Of a stretch of 64,000 bases of DNA, positions 45,096-54,865 are shown piece after piece. How positions within the stretch are numbered: position 1 is the first letter of the stretch; each line of letters begins with the position of its first letter. The notes beneath the pieces are model-generated. The model was not told the origin of the DNA and ran no database searches. It saw only the letters and a list, made by a program, of their open reading frames with translations. The stretch is from Flavivirga algicola. Lineage in GTDB: Bacteria; Bacteroidota; Bacteroidia; Flavobacteriales; Flavobacteriaceae. The position numbers and the translations under genes were made by a program. The DNA lies in assembly GCF_012910715.1 (NCBI RefSeq), contig NZ_JABBHF010000001.1:441170-505169 (forward strand). The letters are read 5' to 3'.

Positions 45096-46046
45096 ATGAT
45101 TAATTTAGAGTGGTTGAGAACTTTCAGTTCTATATATGAATGTAAAAACATAACAGAAGCTTCTAAAAAGTTAAATATGACTCAACCTGGAGTTAGTAAA
45201 CATTTAGCCGCACTGGAAAATCATATTGGGAAAAAATTATTTGAAAGAACCACACGCAAATTAACTCCCACTGAATATGGTAGATTTTACTATTCTCAAA
45301 TAAAGAGCCCATTGCAAGAATTAGAGAAAGTAGAATATTATTCAAACCAAAGAGTAAAAAAACAACGCCACGCAATAACAATTGGTTGTACCACAGATAT
45401 TTTCCGGAAAGAACTGAAATATGTAATATATTCTTTTGACATGTATATCGTTACATGTTTTGGTAACGAAAAAGAACTAGTTGAAGCTCTTGAAAATGAT
45501 AAGATTCAACTGCTAGTAGGAATAAAAAAGCACTCCAAATACGACCATGAATTTACTTTTTTTAAAAATGAGGAATTGATAATAATTTGCTCAAATGATA
45601 TTGAAATCCCAGAAGATTTAAAAAAAGATGAAAAACAACTTATCAAATGGCTACAAAAACAAACTTGGTTCACCTTTGATAATGAGCAAGATGATATAAA
45701 AAAGTTTTGGGAAACAAGATTCAATACAACACCTAAAATTATACCAAGATATGTATTACCATCTTATGTAGATATCATAGAGTCAATAAAACACAGTCAA
45801 GGTTTTAGTGTTGTACCCAAACATTTAATTGAAGAAGAGTTAAAGCATAGTACAATTAAAATACCATTTGAAATATCAATGTCTATTGACCACAAACGAT
45901 TTTATTCATATAAATTGAAAAATAGTAACTCAAAAGAAATCAATATGTTTAGAGAGCAAATGGAAATAACTAATGTTAACAATGTATCCGTTAAACGAAA
46001 CTCTCAAAAAAACCAAAACTCTTTTGCAAAACCTAATCAGACTTAA
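45096..46046 (+). CDS. LysR family transcriptional regulator
   Basis: 316 residues. N-terminal winged helix (about 1-60; FSSIYECKNITEASKKLNMT, then QPGVSKHLAALENHIGKKLF, ERTTRKLTPTEYGR). Ligand-binding region about 90-295. The final ~20 residues are polar and low-complexity (NNVSVKRNSQKNQN). It probably controls the divergent azoreductase-like gene, using the operator-like AT-rich gap between them. The inducer is unknown. Confidence 0.88.
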   Translation: MINLEWLRTFSSIYECKNITEASKKLNMTQPGVSKHLAALENHIGKKLFERTTRKLTPTEYGRFYYSQIKSPLQELEKVEYYSNQRVKKQRHAITIGCTTDIFRKELKYVIYSFDMYIVTCFGNEKELVEALENDKIQLLVGIKKHSKYDHEFTFFKNEELIIICSNDIEIPEDLKKDEKQLIKWLQKQTWFTFDNEQDDIKKFWETRFNTTPKIIPRYVLPSYVDIIESIKHSQGFSVVPKHLIEEELKHSTIKIPFEISMSIDHKRFYSYKLKNSNSKEINMFREQMEITNVNNVSVKRNSQKNQNSFAKPNQT

Positions 46047-46162
46047 TAAACATATTGTCATTATGAGTTTTTTTCACGACGATATAATCTGTTTATTGTA
46101 AAAAGATTGCTACATTGTATCTCATTTCGAAAAGCTCAATACAACGCCTTGTTATGACACAC

Positions 46163-46193
46163 AAAAAAAGCCCAAGTTAAAAACTCAGGCTTT
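46163..46193 (-). terminator. Terminator of the acnB gene
   Basis: Stem AAAGCCCAAGTT / AACTCAGGCTTT (with two G-T pairs) at 46167-46193, with a minus-strand T-run in 46163-46169. It lies 25 nt past the acnB stop. Confidence 0.8.
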
Positions 46194-46217
46194 CCATTTA
46201 TATTTTTGAATCTGTAA

Positions 46218-48992
46218 TTAGATCACTAGTTCTTTCTGAGAAGGCTTAAACTTAGTTAGTACAATACCTTCAACAGCTGATTCATATTCTTCCATAGTTG
46301 GTGTTCTTCCTAAAATAGTTGATAACACTACTACTGGCGTAGATGATAACAAAGATTCTCCTTTTTTCTCACCTGAATCTTTTACAACCCTTCCTTGGAA
46401 TAAACGCGTAGAAGTAGCCATTACAGTATCTCCTGGTTCTGCTTTTTCCTGGTTACCCATACAAAGATTACAACCAGGACGCTCTAAGTACAGCATGTTT
46501 TCATATTTAGTGCGTGCCAATCCTTTAGGCGCACTATCATCAAATACAAAGCCTGAGTACTTTTCTAATACTTCCCAATCACCTTCTTCTTTTAACTCAT
46601 CTACAATGTTGTATGTTGGCGGCGCTACTACTAATGGTGCTTTAAATACTACTTTTCCTTGTTGTGCTTCAATATTCTTAAGCATTTGCGCTAATATCTT
46701 CATATCTCCTTTATGAACCATACAAGACCCTACGAATCCTAAATCTACTTTTTTAGTACCTCCGTAGTATGATAACGGTCTGATAGTATCATGTGTATAA
46801 CGCTTAGATGGATCATCATTGTTTACATCTGGATCTGCAATCATTGGCTCCGCAATTTCATCTAAATCGATCACCACCTCAGCATAATATTTAGCATTTG
46901 CATCTGGTTTTAATGCTGGCTTAATACCAGTTTTAACCTCTGTAATTCTTCTGTTAGCTTTATCAACTAAACCTTGAAGCACTTGCTTTTCATTATCCAT
47001 ACCCTTATCAATCATGATTTGGATACGATCTCTGGCAATTTCTAAAGATTCTATTAAGGTATCATCTTCTGAAATACAGATAGATGCTTTTGCTTTCATT
47101 TCAGCCGTCCAGTCTGTAAATGTAAAAGCTTGGTCTGATGTTAAAGTTCCAATATGCACCTCAATGATACGTCCTTGGAATACGTTTTCACCACCAAATT
47201 GCTTTAACATTTGTTGTTGTGTAGCATGCACTACATCACGGAAGTCCATATAAGGTCTCATGTCTCCTTTAAAGGTCACTTTTACTGACTCTGGAATTGG
47301 CATGGTAGCTTCACCAGTTGCTAAAGCTAATGCTACGGTTCCTGAATCTGCACCAAAAGCGACTCCTTTAGACATACGTGTATGTGAATCTCCACCTATA
47401 ATAATATCCCAGTCATCAACTGTAATATCATTTAATACCTTGTGGATGACGTCTGTCATTGGGAAGTACTTTCCTTTAGGATCACGACCAGTAATTAATC
47501 CGAAGTCATTCATAAACTGCATTAATCTAGGAATGTTAGCTTTAGACTTATCATCCCAAACAGATGCCGTATGACAACCAGATTGGTAACTTGCATCAAC
47601 GATAGGTGACACTACCGTAGCTGCCATCATTTCTAACTCCTGAGAAGTCATTAAACCTGTAGTATCTTGAGACCCTACAATATTTACCTCTACACGTACG
47701 TTAGATCCTGTGTGTAATGTTTTACCTGGCGTAGTACCAACAGCATTTTTATTGAATATCTTTTCAACTGCTGTTAAACCTTGACCTTCAATAGAAACTT
47801 CTTTAGAAGGCGCATACACTTGAGGTACCTCGATACCTAAAGCTTTACAAGCAAAGGTTTGTAATTTTTTACCGAAAACCACTGCGTAAGAACCTCCAGC
47901 TTTAATAAACTCCATTTTTGGAGGTGTTAACGCTGTAGAGATATCTTTTAATTCTTGGTCTCCGTTATATAGTTTCTTTTCTTTTGTATTAATGGTAAGA
48001 ACAGTACCAGTTTCTACTGAGTATACTTGCTCTAGTACTGGTTCTCCATCTGCATCATAAACCGTTTTACCGTCTGCATCTTTTTTAGTTACCCAGTTTT
48101 TAAGGTCTATACCAATACCGCCTGTTACACCAACAGTTGTTAAGAAGATAGGTGCTATACCATTTGTACCAGCAATTACTGGAGCTATGTTGATAAATGG
48201 TACGTAAGGGCTTGAAGAAACACCTGTCCATAACGCTACGTTATTTACACCAGACATTCTTGAAGATCCTACTCCCATAGTTCCTTTCTCTGCAATTAAC
48301 ATCACACGCTTATCAGGATGCTGCTCTTTTAAAGCTAACACTTCTTTTTGCATGTCTTTGTTATGCTCAAAAATACATTGTCCGTGCAACTCTCTATCTG
48401 AACGTGAGTGCGCATCTGCTCCTGGAGATAATAAATCTGTAGATATATCACCTACACCAGCAATATAAGTTACTATTTCAATTTCTTCATCTACCTCTGG
48501 TAGTTTCGTAAAGAATTCGGCTTGTGCATAACTCTCTATAATTTCCTTAGCAATAGCACTTCCTGCTTTCATGGCACCTTCTAGACGATCTGTATCTGCT
48601 TCGTAAAGGAATACCTGAGTTTTTAAAACTTTAGCAGCTTCTTGGGCTATTGCCCCATCATTTCCTAAAGCTAAATCTAATAACACTTCTACAGAAGGGC
48701 CTCCTTTCATGTGTGATAACTGCTCAAAAGCAAAATCAGAAGAAATTTCTTCAACTATAGCTTCACCAAGAATAATTTCTTTTAAAAATTTAGCTTTTAC
48801 ACCTGCAGCACTTGTGGTACCTGGTAGTGTATTATAAATAAAGAATTTAAGAGAATCTTCGCGATGTGCATTATCTGAATCTTTTATTTGCGAAATAATT
48901 TCGCTTAATAATTCAGCACCATCAATTGGCTTAGGGTGTAATCCCTGAGCTTTTCTTTCTTCGATTTCCTTGATGTAATCGGTATAGTTCAT
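46218..48992 (-). CDS. acnB: Bifunctional aconitate hydratase 2 / 2-methylisocitrate dehydratase
   Basis: 924 residues from ATG 48990-48992 (MNYTDYIKEIEERKAQGL). An in-frame ATG 12 codons upstream is rejected because the AcnB N-terminus begins here. AcnB domain order: HEAT-like domain 5 (about 1-155), swivelling domain with KGTMGVGSSRMSGVNNVALW, and the aconitase core with GGDSHTRMSKGVAFGADSGT, GFVGSCMVHKGDMKIL and RPGCNLCMGNQEKAEPGDT (cluster ligands). It works in the TCA cycle and possibly the methylcitrate cycle. Terminator at 46163-46193. Confidence 0.95.
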   Translation of the reverse strand: MNYTDYIKEIEERKAQGLHPKPIDGAELLSEIISQIKDSDNAHREDSLKFFIYNTLPGTTSAAGVKAKFLKEIILGEAIVEEISSDFAFEQLSHMKGGPSVEVLLDLALGNDGAIAQEAAKVLKTQVFLYEADTDRLEGAMKAGSAIAKEIIESYAQAEFFTKLPEVDEEIEIVTYIAGVGDISTDLLSPGADAHSRSDRELHGQCIFEHNKDMQKEVLALKEQHPDKRVMLIAEKGTMGVGSSRMSGVNNVALWTGVSSSPYVPFINIAPVIAGTNGIAPIFLTTVGVTGGIGIDLKNWVTKKDADGKTVYDADGEPVLEQVYSVETGTVLTINTKEKKLYNGDQELKDISTALTPPKMEFIKAGGSYAVVFGKKLQTFACKALGIEVPQVYAPSKEVSIEGQGLTAVEKIFNKNAVGTTPGKTLHTGSNVRVEVNIVGSQDTTGLMTSQELEMMAATVVSPIVDASYQSGCHTASVWDDKSKANIPRLMQFMNDFGLITGRDPKGKYFPMTDVIHKVLNDITVDDWDIIIGGDSHTRMSKGVAFGADSGTVALALATGEATMPIPESVKVTFKGDMRPYMDFRDVVHATQQQMLKQFGGENVFQGRIIEVHIGTLTSDQAFTFTDWTAEMKAKASICISEDDTLIESLEIARDRIQIMIDKGMDNEKQVLQGLVDKANRRITEVKTGIKPALKPDANAKYYAEVVIDLDEIAEPMIADPDVNNDDPSKRYTHDTIRPLSYYGGTKKVDLGFVGSCMVHKGDMKILAQMLKNIEAQQGKVVFKAPLVVAPPTYNIVDELKEEGDWEVLEKYSGFVFDDSAPKGLARTKYENMLYLERPGCNLCMGNQEKAEPGDTVMATSTRLFQGRVVKDSGEKKGESLLSSTPVVVLSTILGRTPTMEEYESAVEGIVLTKFKPSQKELVI

Positions 48993-49063
48993 AAAAGACG
49001 TTATTTCAATGTTAAATTGGCATGACAATAATCCGTTGAGAGGAACAGCACTTAAACTTATTT

Positions 49064-49071
49064 CAAAAGTA
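49064..49071 (-). promoter_or_regulatory. Putative acnB -7 element
   Basis: Minus-strand TACTTTTG matches TAnnTTTG, about 70 nt upstream of the acnB start. No -33 TTG at the proper spacing. Confidence 0.35.
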
Positions 49072-49287
49072 CATCTTTCCTTTTCATTATATCACTGTTA
49101 CAATGCCATAAAAAGTGATATTAAATTTCATTTCAAAAGCGACGCAAAATACGAATTTAATGCAAAGATTTAAAAATAATAATGAGAATCCGCCAATGAA
49201 TTATATGAAATTGCTATAGTGGTATTAAAAAATAAAATGGCTACTATTTTTAACAGAAAAACTATAATAAATTAATGATTTAACAAA

Positions 49288-49491
49288 TTACTTTCTATTA
49301 TATATGATAATCAATTTAATTATTGTAATTACAATAGCTAAAATTTTAATAAAAGTTGCTAGTACAATAAGTAAATTCCCTGTTAAAAAACCAATTTCAA
49401 AGTGTATAATTTTCAGCAAAGCACCTATATAGGTTATCGCTAACCCTACTAGAAAAATTACCAAAGGAAGTATAAATTGTTTTAATATCAC
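49288..49491 (-). CDS. Small inner-membrane protein
   Basis: 67 residues with two hydrophobic helices: FILPLVIFLVGLAITYIGAL and GNLLIVLATFIKILAIVITI, joined by a short loop (LKIIHFEIG). The GALLKIIH element resembles the start of the GldL family, but the protein is far too short to be GldL. Its start codon abuts the MoxR stop, so it is the last gene of the PPIase-MoxR operon. Function unknown. Confidence 0.6.
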   Translation of the reverse strand: MILKQFILPLVIFLVGLAITYIGALLKIIHFEIGFLTGNLLIVLATFIKILAIVITIIKLIIIYNRK

Positions 49492-50445
49492 TTAAAACAA
49501 ACTCTTGATAATGTCTTCTTCTGAAATACCTTCAGCTTCTGCCTTATAATTTTTAATGATTCTATGTCTTAAGATACTATTGGCTACGGCTTGAACATTT
49601 TCGATATCAGGTGAAAATTTACCGTTAATAGCTGCATGGGTTTTCGCAGCCAAAATGAGGTTTTGGGAGGCTCTGGGTCCTGCGCCCCAATCGATATATG
49701 TTTTTACCAAATCTGTAGCTTCATTGCCGTTAGGTCTTGTTTTGCTTACCATAGCAACCGCATATTCTATAACATTATCTGCTACAGGAATACGACGGAT
49801 AAGGTGTTGAAAATCTATTATTTGTTGTGCTGAGAACAAAGAATTCACTTTTATTTGGTCATCGGAAGTCGTTGCCTTCACCACTTCTACTTCTTCTTTA
49901 AAAGAAGGATAATCTAAATTAATCGCAAACATAAAACGGTCTAATTGCGCTTCGGGTAATGGATACGTTCCTTCTTGCTCAATAGGGTTTTGTGTTGCCA
50001 AAACAAAATATGGTAAACTTAGTTTATAATGGTGTCCAGCAACTGTTACTGCTCTTTCTTGCATAGCTTCCAAAAGAGCCGCTTGCGTTTTTGGTGGTGT
50101 TCTATTAATCTCGTCGGCTAAAATAATATTTGAAAAGATGGGGCCTTTTATAAATTTAAAATGACGGTCTTCATCTAAAATCTCACTCCCTAATATATCA
50201 CTTGGCATTAAATCGGGCGTGAATTGAATACGTTTAAAATCCAGCCCCAATGCTTGTGCAATGGTATTAACCATTAGGGTTTTTGCTAAACCTGGAACGC
50301 CTATAAGTAAAGAATGTCCTCCTGAAAAAATTGAGATTAAAATCTGGTTTACTACGGTATCTTGACCTATAATAACCTTGGCTATTTCTGTTTTTAAATC
50401 CTTGTATTGTTTTACAAATTGCTCGATAGCAGCTACATCAGACAT
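49492..50445 (-). CDS. MoxR family AAA+ ATPase
   Basis: 317 residues. N-terminal AAA_3 domain with Walker A (IGVPGLAKTLMVN), Walker B (IILADEINRTPPKTQAALLE), sensor-1 (VLATQNPIEQEG) and the C-terminal lid (WGAGPRASQNLILAAKTHA). MoxR ATPases remodel or activate client complexes, often with VWA-domain partners; none is encoded here, the operon partners are PPIase chaperones. 4 nt from the upstream gene. Confidence 0.92.
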   Translation of the reverse strand: MSDVAAIEQFVKQYKDLKTEIAKVIIGQDTVVNQILISIFSGGHSLLIGVPGLAKTLMVNTIAQALGLDFKRIQFTPDLMPSDILGSEILDEDRHFKFIKGPIFSNIILADEINRTPPKTQAALLEAMQERAVTVAGHHYKLSLPYFVLATQNPIEQEGTYPLPEAQLDRFMFAINLDYPSFKEEVEVVKATTSDDQIKVNSLFSAQQIIDFQHLIRRIPVADNVIEYAVAMVSKTRPNGNEATDLVKTYIDWGAGPRASQNLILAAKTHAAINGKFSPDIENVQAVANSILRHRIIKNYKAEAEGISEEDIIKSLF

Positions 50446-50449
50446 ATAT

Positions 50450-51985
50450 TTACTTTTTTAACCAATTACCAGAAAACTCACAATCTCTAAATTTTCCACT
50501 TATTTTTATATAGGTGTCTAATATTTTTTCTTCTTGCCATTTTTCAATGGCTTTAATTTGTTTCTCTTTAAGTGCTAATTCTTTAATTTTTAAATAATCT
50601 CTCGCATAGCTTGCTTTATGTTCATCAATTCTGTCTGTCACTCTCATAATCTTAAACGAAACATTTCCTTTACGGTCTTGTTCTGTTAAAATTTGACTGA
50701 CTTCATTATCTTTTAAATTTTGAATTTGGGCATATTGCTCAGGTCCCATTTTTGTTAAATCAAAATTATAATCCTGAGTTCTTGGATTAATAAGTTGACC
50801 ACCGTCTCCTCTGGTTTCTTTTTCATCACTTGATGCTTTGGCTGCATCTGCAAACGAAATATCCCCATCGACAATACGTTTTCTTATTTTTTCCAAACGC
50901 TCTTTAGCTTCATTTATAGCTTCGCTTGACACTTTTGGGAATAATAGGATATGACTTACATCATATTCCTGACCTCTAATTTTTTCACAATATATAATAT
51001 GATAGCCATACTCGGTCTCGAAAGGGTCAGACACCTCACCTTCCTGAAGCGAGAAAGCCACTTGCCTAAATTCCTTTACCATCTTGGGCTTCTTTCTGTT
51101 CAATGTATAAATATAGCCCGACTGTTTCATTCCTGGGTCTTCTCCATAAAGTACTACCTTAGAACGAAAACTAGCACCATTTTCAACCACATCGGCCTTG
51201 AATTGCTTGAGGCGATCTATAACTTTCTGTTTTTCTTCTTCAGAAACCTTTGGTTTGGCAACAATTTGGGCTACTTTAAGCTCGGTACCAAAAAAAGGAA
51301 GTTCATCTTCTGGTATTTTATCAAAAAATGTACGCACTTCTTCTGGTGTTACTTCAATCTCTTCAACAATTTTAGCCTGCATTTTATTGGAAAGTTTGTT
51401 GCTTTTAATTATTTCAAAGATATAATCTCTCAAACCTTGTTCGTCTTCTTGCTTATAAAACTTAACCAGTTCGTCTATATCAGGCTTTTGTTGTAAGAAT
51501 TGTTGAATGGTATATTCTACTTCTTGCCGAACCTCTGCATCAGATACTTGAATACTATCTTGGATGGCATGGTGTGCATATAATTTATTTTCTAGTAATT
51601 TCCCTAATAATTGACAATCTGTAACACCTTCTACCGAGCCACCTGCTGCTATGATCTGCTCTTTTTCTCTAGGCACATCAGAATCTAAAATAATATAATC
51701 ACCTACAACAGCAGCAACACCATCGACTTTTTTAGCTTTTTGGGGTATAACAGAATCTATTTTCCCAACGGCTTCTTTTTTTTCCTTTTCTTCAATTATT
51801 TCGTGCAAAGGCATATTAGCTTTTTGAAGCACCACAGAATCTACTTTCTTAACGATTTCTTTTTTTTCTCCTTCTTCTGTAATATCCTGTGCAGACATAA
51901 CATTTACTACTAGTAAGGCTATGCATAAAACTGATATATGTTTCAAATTAATCGTAAATTTCAAATTGTTTATTTTTAATGGCAT
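50450..51985 (-). CDS. SurA-like periplasmic peptidyl-prolyl isomerase
   Basis: 511 residues. Signal peptide before SAQDITEEG; a TTG at 51946 would give a tidier signal peptide and a non-overlapping start, but I give the ATG at 51985, which overlaps the upstream gene by 38 nt. A SurA N-domain (about 86-215; GDYIILDSDVPREKEQIIAA) precedes two parvulin domains (about 225-340, VAQIVAKPKVSEEEKQKVID, and about 350-450, VSHILLFPKVSSEAINEAKE with GDGGQLIN). The linker after the signal peptide contains an internal duplication (residues 40-57 and 68-85). It escorts outer-membrane proteins. Confidence 0.88.
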   Translation of the reverse strand: MPLKINNLKFTINLKHISVLCIALLVVNVMSAQDITEEGEKKEIVKKVDSVVLQKANMPLHEIIEEKEKKEAVGKIDSVIPQKAKKVDGVAAVVGDYIILDSDVPREKEQIIAAGGSVEGVTDCQLLGKLLENKLYAHHAIQDSIQVSDAEVRQEVEYTIQQFLQQKPDIDELVKFYKQEDEQGLRDYIFEIIKSNKLSNKMQAKIVEEIEVTPEEVRTFFDKIPEDELPFFGTELKVAQIVAKPKVSEEEKQKVIDRLKQFKADVVENGASFRSKVVLYGEDPGMKQSGYIYTLNRKKPKMVKEFRQVAFSLQEGEVSDPFETEYGYHIIYCEKIRGQEYDVSHILLFPKVSSEAINEAKERLEKIRKRIVDGDISFADAAKASSDEKETRGDGGQLINPRTQDYNFDLTKMGPEQYAQIQNLKDNEVSQILTEQDRKGNVSFKIMRVTDRIDEHKASYARDYLKIKELALKEKQIKAIEKWQEEKILDTYIKISGKFRDCEFSGNWLKK

Positions 51986-52799
51986 CTTTTGTAATGTCTT
52001 TTTCTAATTCTCTAATAAGCTCTAGCTTTCTGTTATTAATAACTATTTGATCTATGGTAGGTTTAACATACTCAAGGGGAGCATTATCATTTCTCAATAA
52101 AACATCATTAATTTGCATCAAATATACTCCTAATGAATCTTTGAGTTGTATAAAATTAGATTTTTTTAACAATTCATTTTTATTTTCGGGGGTAACCGCT
52201 GGGATTTTTTCAATTATTTGATTCAATTTTACCCAAATGGAATCATTTAATGAGTATGATTTGAACTGTATGGATATGGAATCCAATTCCCTTTTATCAT
52301 CATCATTATAACGCTTAAATTTTTCTTTAATATTTTCAAAGTCAATAATATTTTCGTCTACATGAATATAACGAAATTTTAAAAGTTCTTCATTTAATTT
52401 AAAGACCTCTTTATTGCTGTTATAATAATCTTGTGCTTCTGCTTTATTAACTACAGTATCTATGTTTTTTTTTACTAAAGCTTCTATATACGCCTTGGTA
52501 TATAAATCATTTTTATACTGAACCACCAATTTATTAAATGTTTCCTGCTTTTCTTCACTTAAATTAAATACTGCTCCATCTACAAGTAACTGTTGCGTCG
52601 CCCAACGGTTAATAAAATTCTGAACAACCAAGGTACTGTCTTCTTTTGATGTATCTTCAGAAACTAAGTCCTTAATATCATCATAGTACAAATAGGTTTC
52701 ATTGACTCTGGCGATAGGAACTTGTTCATCTGTTTTTTTGAAAAAATCACATGACAACACTGTTAATAATAAAAAAAATATAATGATCTTATCCCCCAC
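51948..52799 (-). CDS. SurA-N-like lipoprotein (PPIase-family chaperone without parvulin domain)
   Basis: 283 residues. Lipoprotein signal with lipobox TVLSC (Cys 17). The N-domain IARVNETYLYYDDIKDLVS and FINRWATQQLLVDGAVFNLS resemble SurA/PpiD chaperone segments, but no parvulin domain is recognisable; it seems a chaperone-only member. It lies between two PPIase genes: 8 nt from the one upstream, and its end overlaps the ATG of the next. A membrane-anchored chaperone partner is the likely role. Confidence 0.75.
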   Translation of the reverse strand: MGDKIIIFFLLLTVLSCDFFKKTDEQVPIARVNETYLYYDDIKDLVSEDTSKEDSTLVVQNFINRWATQQLLVDGAVFNLSEEKQETFNKLVVQYKNDLYTKAYIEALVKKNIDTVVNKAEAQDYYNSNKEVFKLNEELLKFRYIHVDENIIDFENIKEKFKRYNDDDKRELDSISIQFKSYSLNDSIWVKLNQIIEKIPAVTPENKNELLKKSNFIQLKDSLGVYLMQINDVLLRNDNAPLEYVKPTIDQIVINNRKLELIRELEKDITKDAIKNKQFEIYD

Positions 52800-52807
52800 T
52801 TAGCTGC

Positions 52808-54760
52808 CTACTTTTTAATTTGAGTTTTTATATTATTTAAAACTTCTTGATTAATCTTTATCTTATACTTTTGGCTTAAATCTTTTAGCCAATTTTCCTC
52901 TTTGAAAGCTTGATAATCACTTATAACTATACCCTTAGCTTCTTCAAAAGTTTGTTGTGTTTTTTCTAGTACTTCTTTTACTTGAACAACTACAAAGGCA
53001 CCATTGTGCTTATATATCTTTGAAATTCCTTTTTTAAATTGAAAGTTCTTAGGAACTGCTTGATGTTCGGCGTCCATGATACCCGATGTAAACATCACTT
53101 CAATCTTATCCTTACTGTTTACAAGGTTTTTTATTTGGTCTAATGCCATGTCTTTATCCAACAATTTGATAACCTTTTTCAAAGTTTTTTGCTTTGCAGA
53201 AGTGGCTATAACAGCATCAATACGTTCTGGTAATACGTACTTATTTTTATGTGTGTTATAAAAATCTTGAATACCAACAGAGTCTGTTTTAGCAGTATTC
53301 CAAATCGTTGTCTCCATTAAATCAAATAATAACAGACCGTCTCTATACTCATTAACAATATGGGCGAATTCTTCGTTTTCAGTTTCCAAATTGTCTTCTT
53401 GATATTTAACTAAATTACTATTCAAAAAATCTTTATATTTCTTTGAAACAATAAAATTAAATGATGCTTTTTGCTCTCCTCGTCGTTGTGCTTTTGTTAA
53501 ATAGTCCCCAAAATCTTTATACAGAAACTGTTTGTTACCAATTTTAACCAGTGGCTTATCGCCACTAAAATCTTCTGGTAACTGCCATGTTCTTTTAAAA
53601 TAGTTATCATTAAGTATAGACTCAAAATATGCTAATGCTGGCTGTTCTTTTGCAATTTTATATTTTGTTTTTAATGATGTATATAACGCTGCGTCTATTA
53701 ATTTAGAACGGTCATCGCGTTTTACTTTTTCTTCTAATTCTGGCCTAATTGCTTCAAATGTTGGAATGGGCTTTTTTGCAATTAACTTAACGATATGCCA
53801 GCCGTAATTAGTTTTAAAAGGTTCGGAAACGTCATTCACTTCATTTAAACCAAAAGCGACATTTTCGAATTCTGGTGCTCCCAATTGTCCGCTGGAAAAA
53901 GGCTTTAGTTCCCCTCCTTTGGGAGCAGAATTTCTATCATCAGAAAATTGTTTGGCCAAAACATCAAAAGCTTCTCCTTGATTGATTTTTTGATAAATCT
54001 CTTGTATTCTAACTTCTGGCTTTTCAGCTAAAGAATCTCCTTTTTTTTCAACCAGCATAATATGTGCTACGGTACATTCTCCTCTGGATTTACGTTTATC
54101 CAGAACATGAACGATATGATATCCAAAACGCGTTCTAAAAGGTTTTGAAATCTCTCCTACATTCGTGTTAAAAGCAGCCGTCTCAAATTTATAGACCATT
54201 CTAAAACCAGAAAAGTATCCCAGTTCTTCTCCAAAGACAGTTTTTCCATTGTGCACTTCTTTTCTAACAGTTTCAAAGTCTTCTTTTACTGTTCTATCTC
54301 GAAGCTTTAAAATTTTATTATAGGCAACCAATGTATCTTCTGGACTTGCATTTTCTGAAACCCTTACTAAAATATGGTTCGCTTTTATATCATAAGAAAT
54401 ACGTTCGTAAGCTTCTGCTACCATAGCATCTGTGACCTTCGCATCGGTCATAAAACTTTTTGTTAATTGCTTTTTATAACTAGACAATTCTCTTTTATAC
54501 GATGGTTTATCATGAAGTCCTAAAGCTCTGGCCTCTTTAAGCTTTAATTTATAATTGGTAAAAAGTGTTAGATACTCATTAACATCTTTTTGAGATTCGT
54601 CCTGAACCAAATCCAAATTTTTATTATAAACTCTTAAAAACTCTGATGTATAAACAGGTTCATCATCAACAAAAAAAAGAACATCTTTTTGAGCAGATTG
54701 TGCTTGAACGTTTAATATTAAGGTGATTAATATTAAATTAAATAAATATCTTAATTGCAT
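52808..54760 (-). CDS. Periplasmic PpiC/SurA-type isomerase with two parvulin domains
   Basis: 650 residues from the ATG at 54758-54760 (MQLRYLFNLILITLILNVQA), which gives a good signal peptide; seven earlier codons are also open. SurA-N-like segment about 25-110, first parvulin domain about 125-225 (NHILVRVSENASPEDTLVAY), second with the classic core about 230-330 (AHIMLVEKKGDSL, FDVLAKQFSDDRNSAPKGGE, FKTNYGWHIVKLI). A long C-terminal chaperone-like region follows. First gene of the envelope operon, with a full promoter at 54789-54818. Confidence 0.85.
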   Translation of the reverse strand: MQLRYLFNLILITLILNVQAQSAQKDVLFFVDDEPVYTSEFLRVYNKNLDLVQDESQKDVNEYLTLFTNYKLKLKEARALGLHDKPSYKRELSSYKKQLTKSFMTDAKVTDAMVAEAYERISYDIKANHILVRVSENASPEDTLVAYNKILKLRDRTVKEDFETVRKEVHNGKTVFGEELGYFSGFRMVYKFETAAFNTNVGEISKPFRTRFGYHIVHVLDKRKSRGECTVAHIMLVEKKGDSLAEKPEVRIQEIYQKINQGEAFDVLAKQFSDDRNSAPKGGELKPFSSGQLGAPEFENVAFGLNEVNDVSEPFKTNYGWHIVKLIAKKPIPTFEAIRPELEEKVKRDDRSKLIDAALYTSLKTKYKIAKEQPALAYFESILNDNYFKRTWQLPEDFSGDKPLVKIGNKQFLYKDFGDYLTKAQRRGEQKASFNFIVSKKYKDFLNSNLVKYQEDNLETENEEFAHIVNEYRDGLLLFDLMETTIWNTAKTDSVGIQDFYNTHKNKYVLPERIDAVIATSAKQKTLKKVIKLLDKDMALDQIKNLVNSKDKIEVMFTSGIMDAEHQAVPKNFQFKKGISKIYKHNGAFVVVQVKEVLEKTQQTFEEAKGIVISDYQAFKEENWLKDLSQKYKIKINQEVLNNIKTQIKK

Positions 54761-54788
54761 GGGAGTGAAAAAATTATTCAATAATTTA

Positions 54789-54818
54789 CAAAAATAGTAA
54801 TATAAACCTATATTACAA
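54789..54818 (-). promoter_or_regulatory. Promoter of the PPIase-MoxR operon
   Basis: Minus-strand TTG (54816-54818), 19-nt spacer, TATTTTTG (54789-54796): a complete Bacteroidetes promoter match, 28 nt upstream of the start codon. Confidence 0.7.
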
Positions 54819-54865
54819 GTTGTTTTACTAACGATTAAAAAAGGCTATTATTACGCTTTTTAGAT

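Noticed and set aside
46047-46162. TGTCATTATGAG and GTTATGACA as possible ends of another palindromic repeat
   Set aside because: The arms are too weak and interrupted to call an element; only the downstream terminator is well formed.
49288-49491. The small membrane protein as gliding protein GldL
   Set aside because: It has only two helices and 67 residues; GldL is about three times longer and normally lies in a gldKLMN cluster.
50951-51496. Long plus-strand open frame (181 codons) opposite the SurA-like gene
   Set aside because: It is the antisense of a confident CDS with parvulin domains; composition is Phe-rich and patternless.
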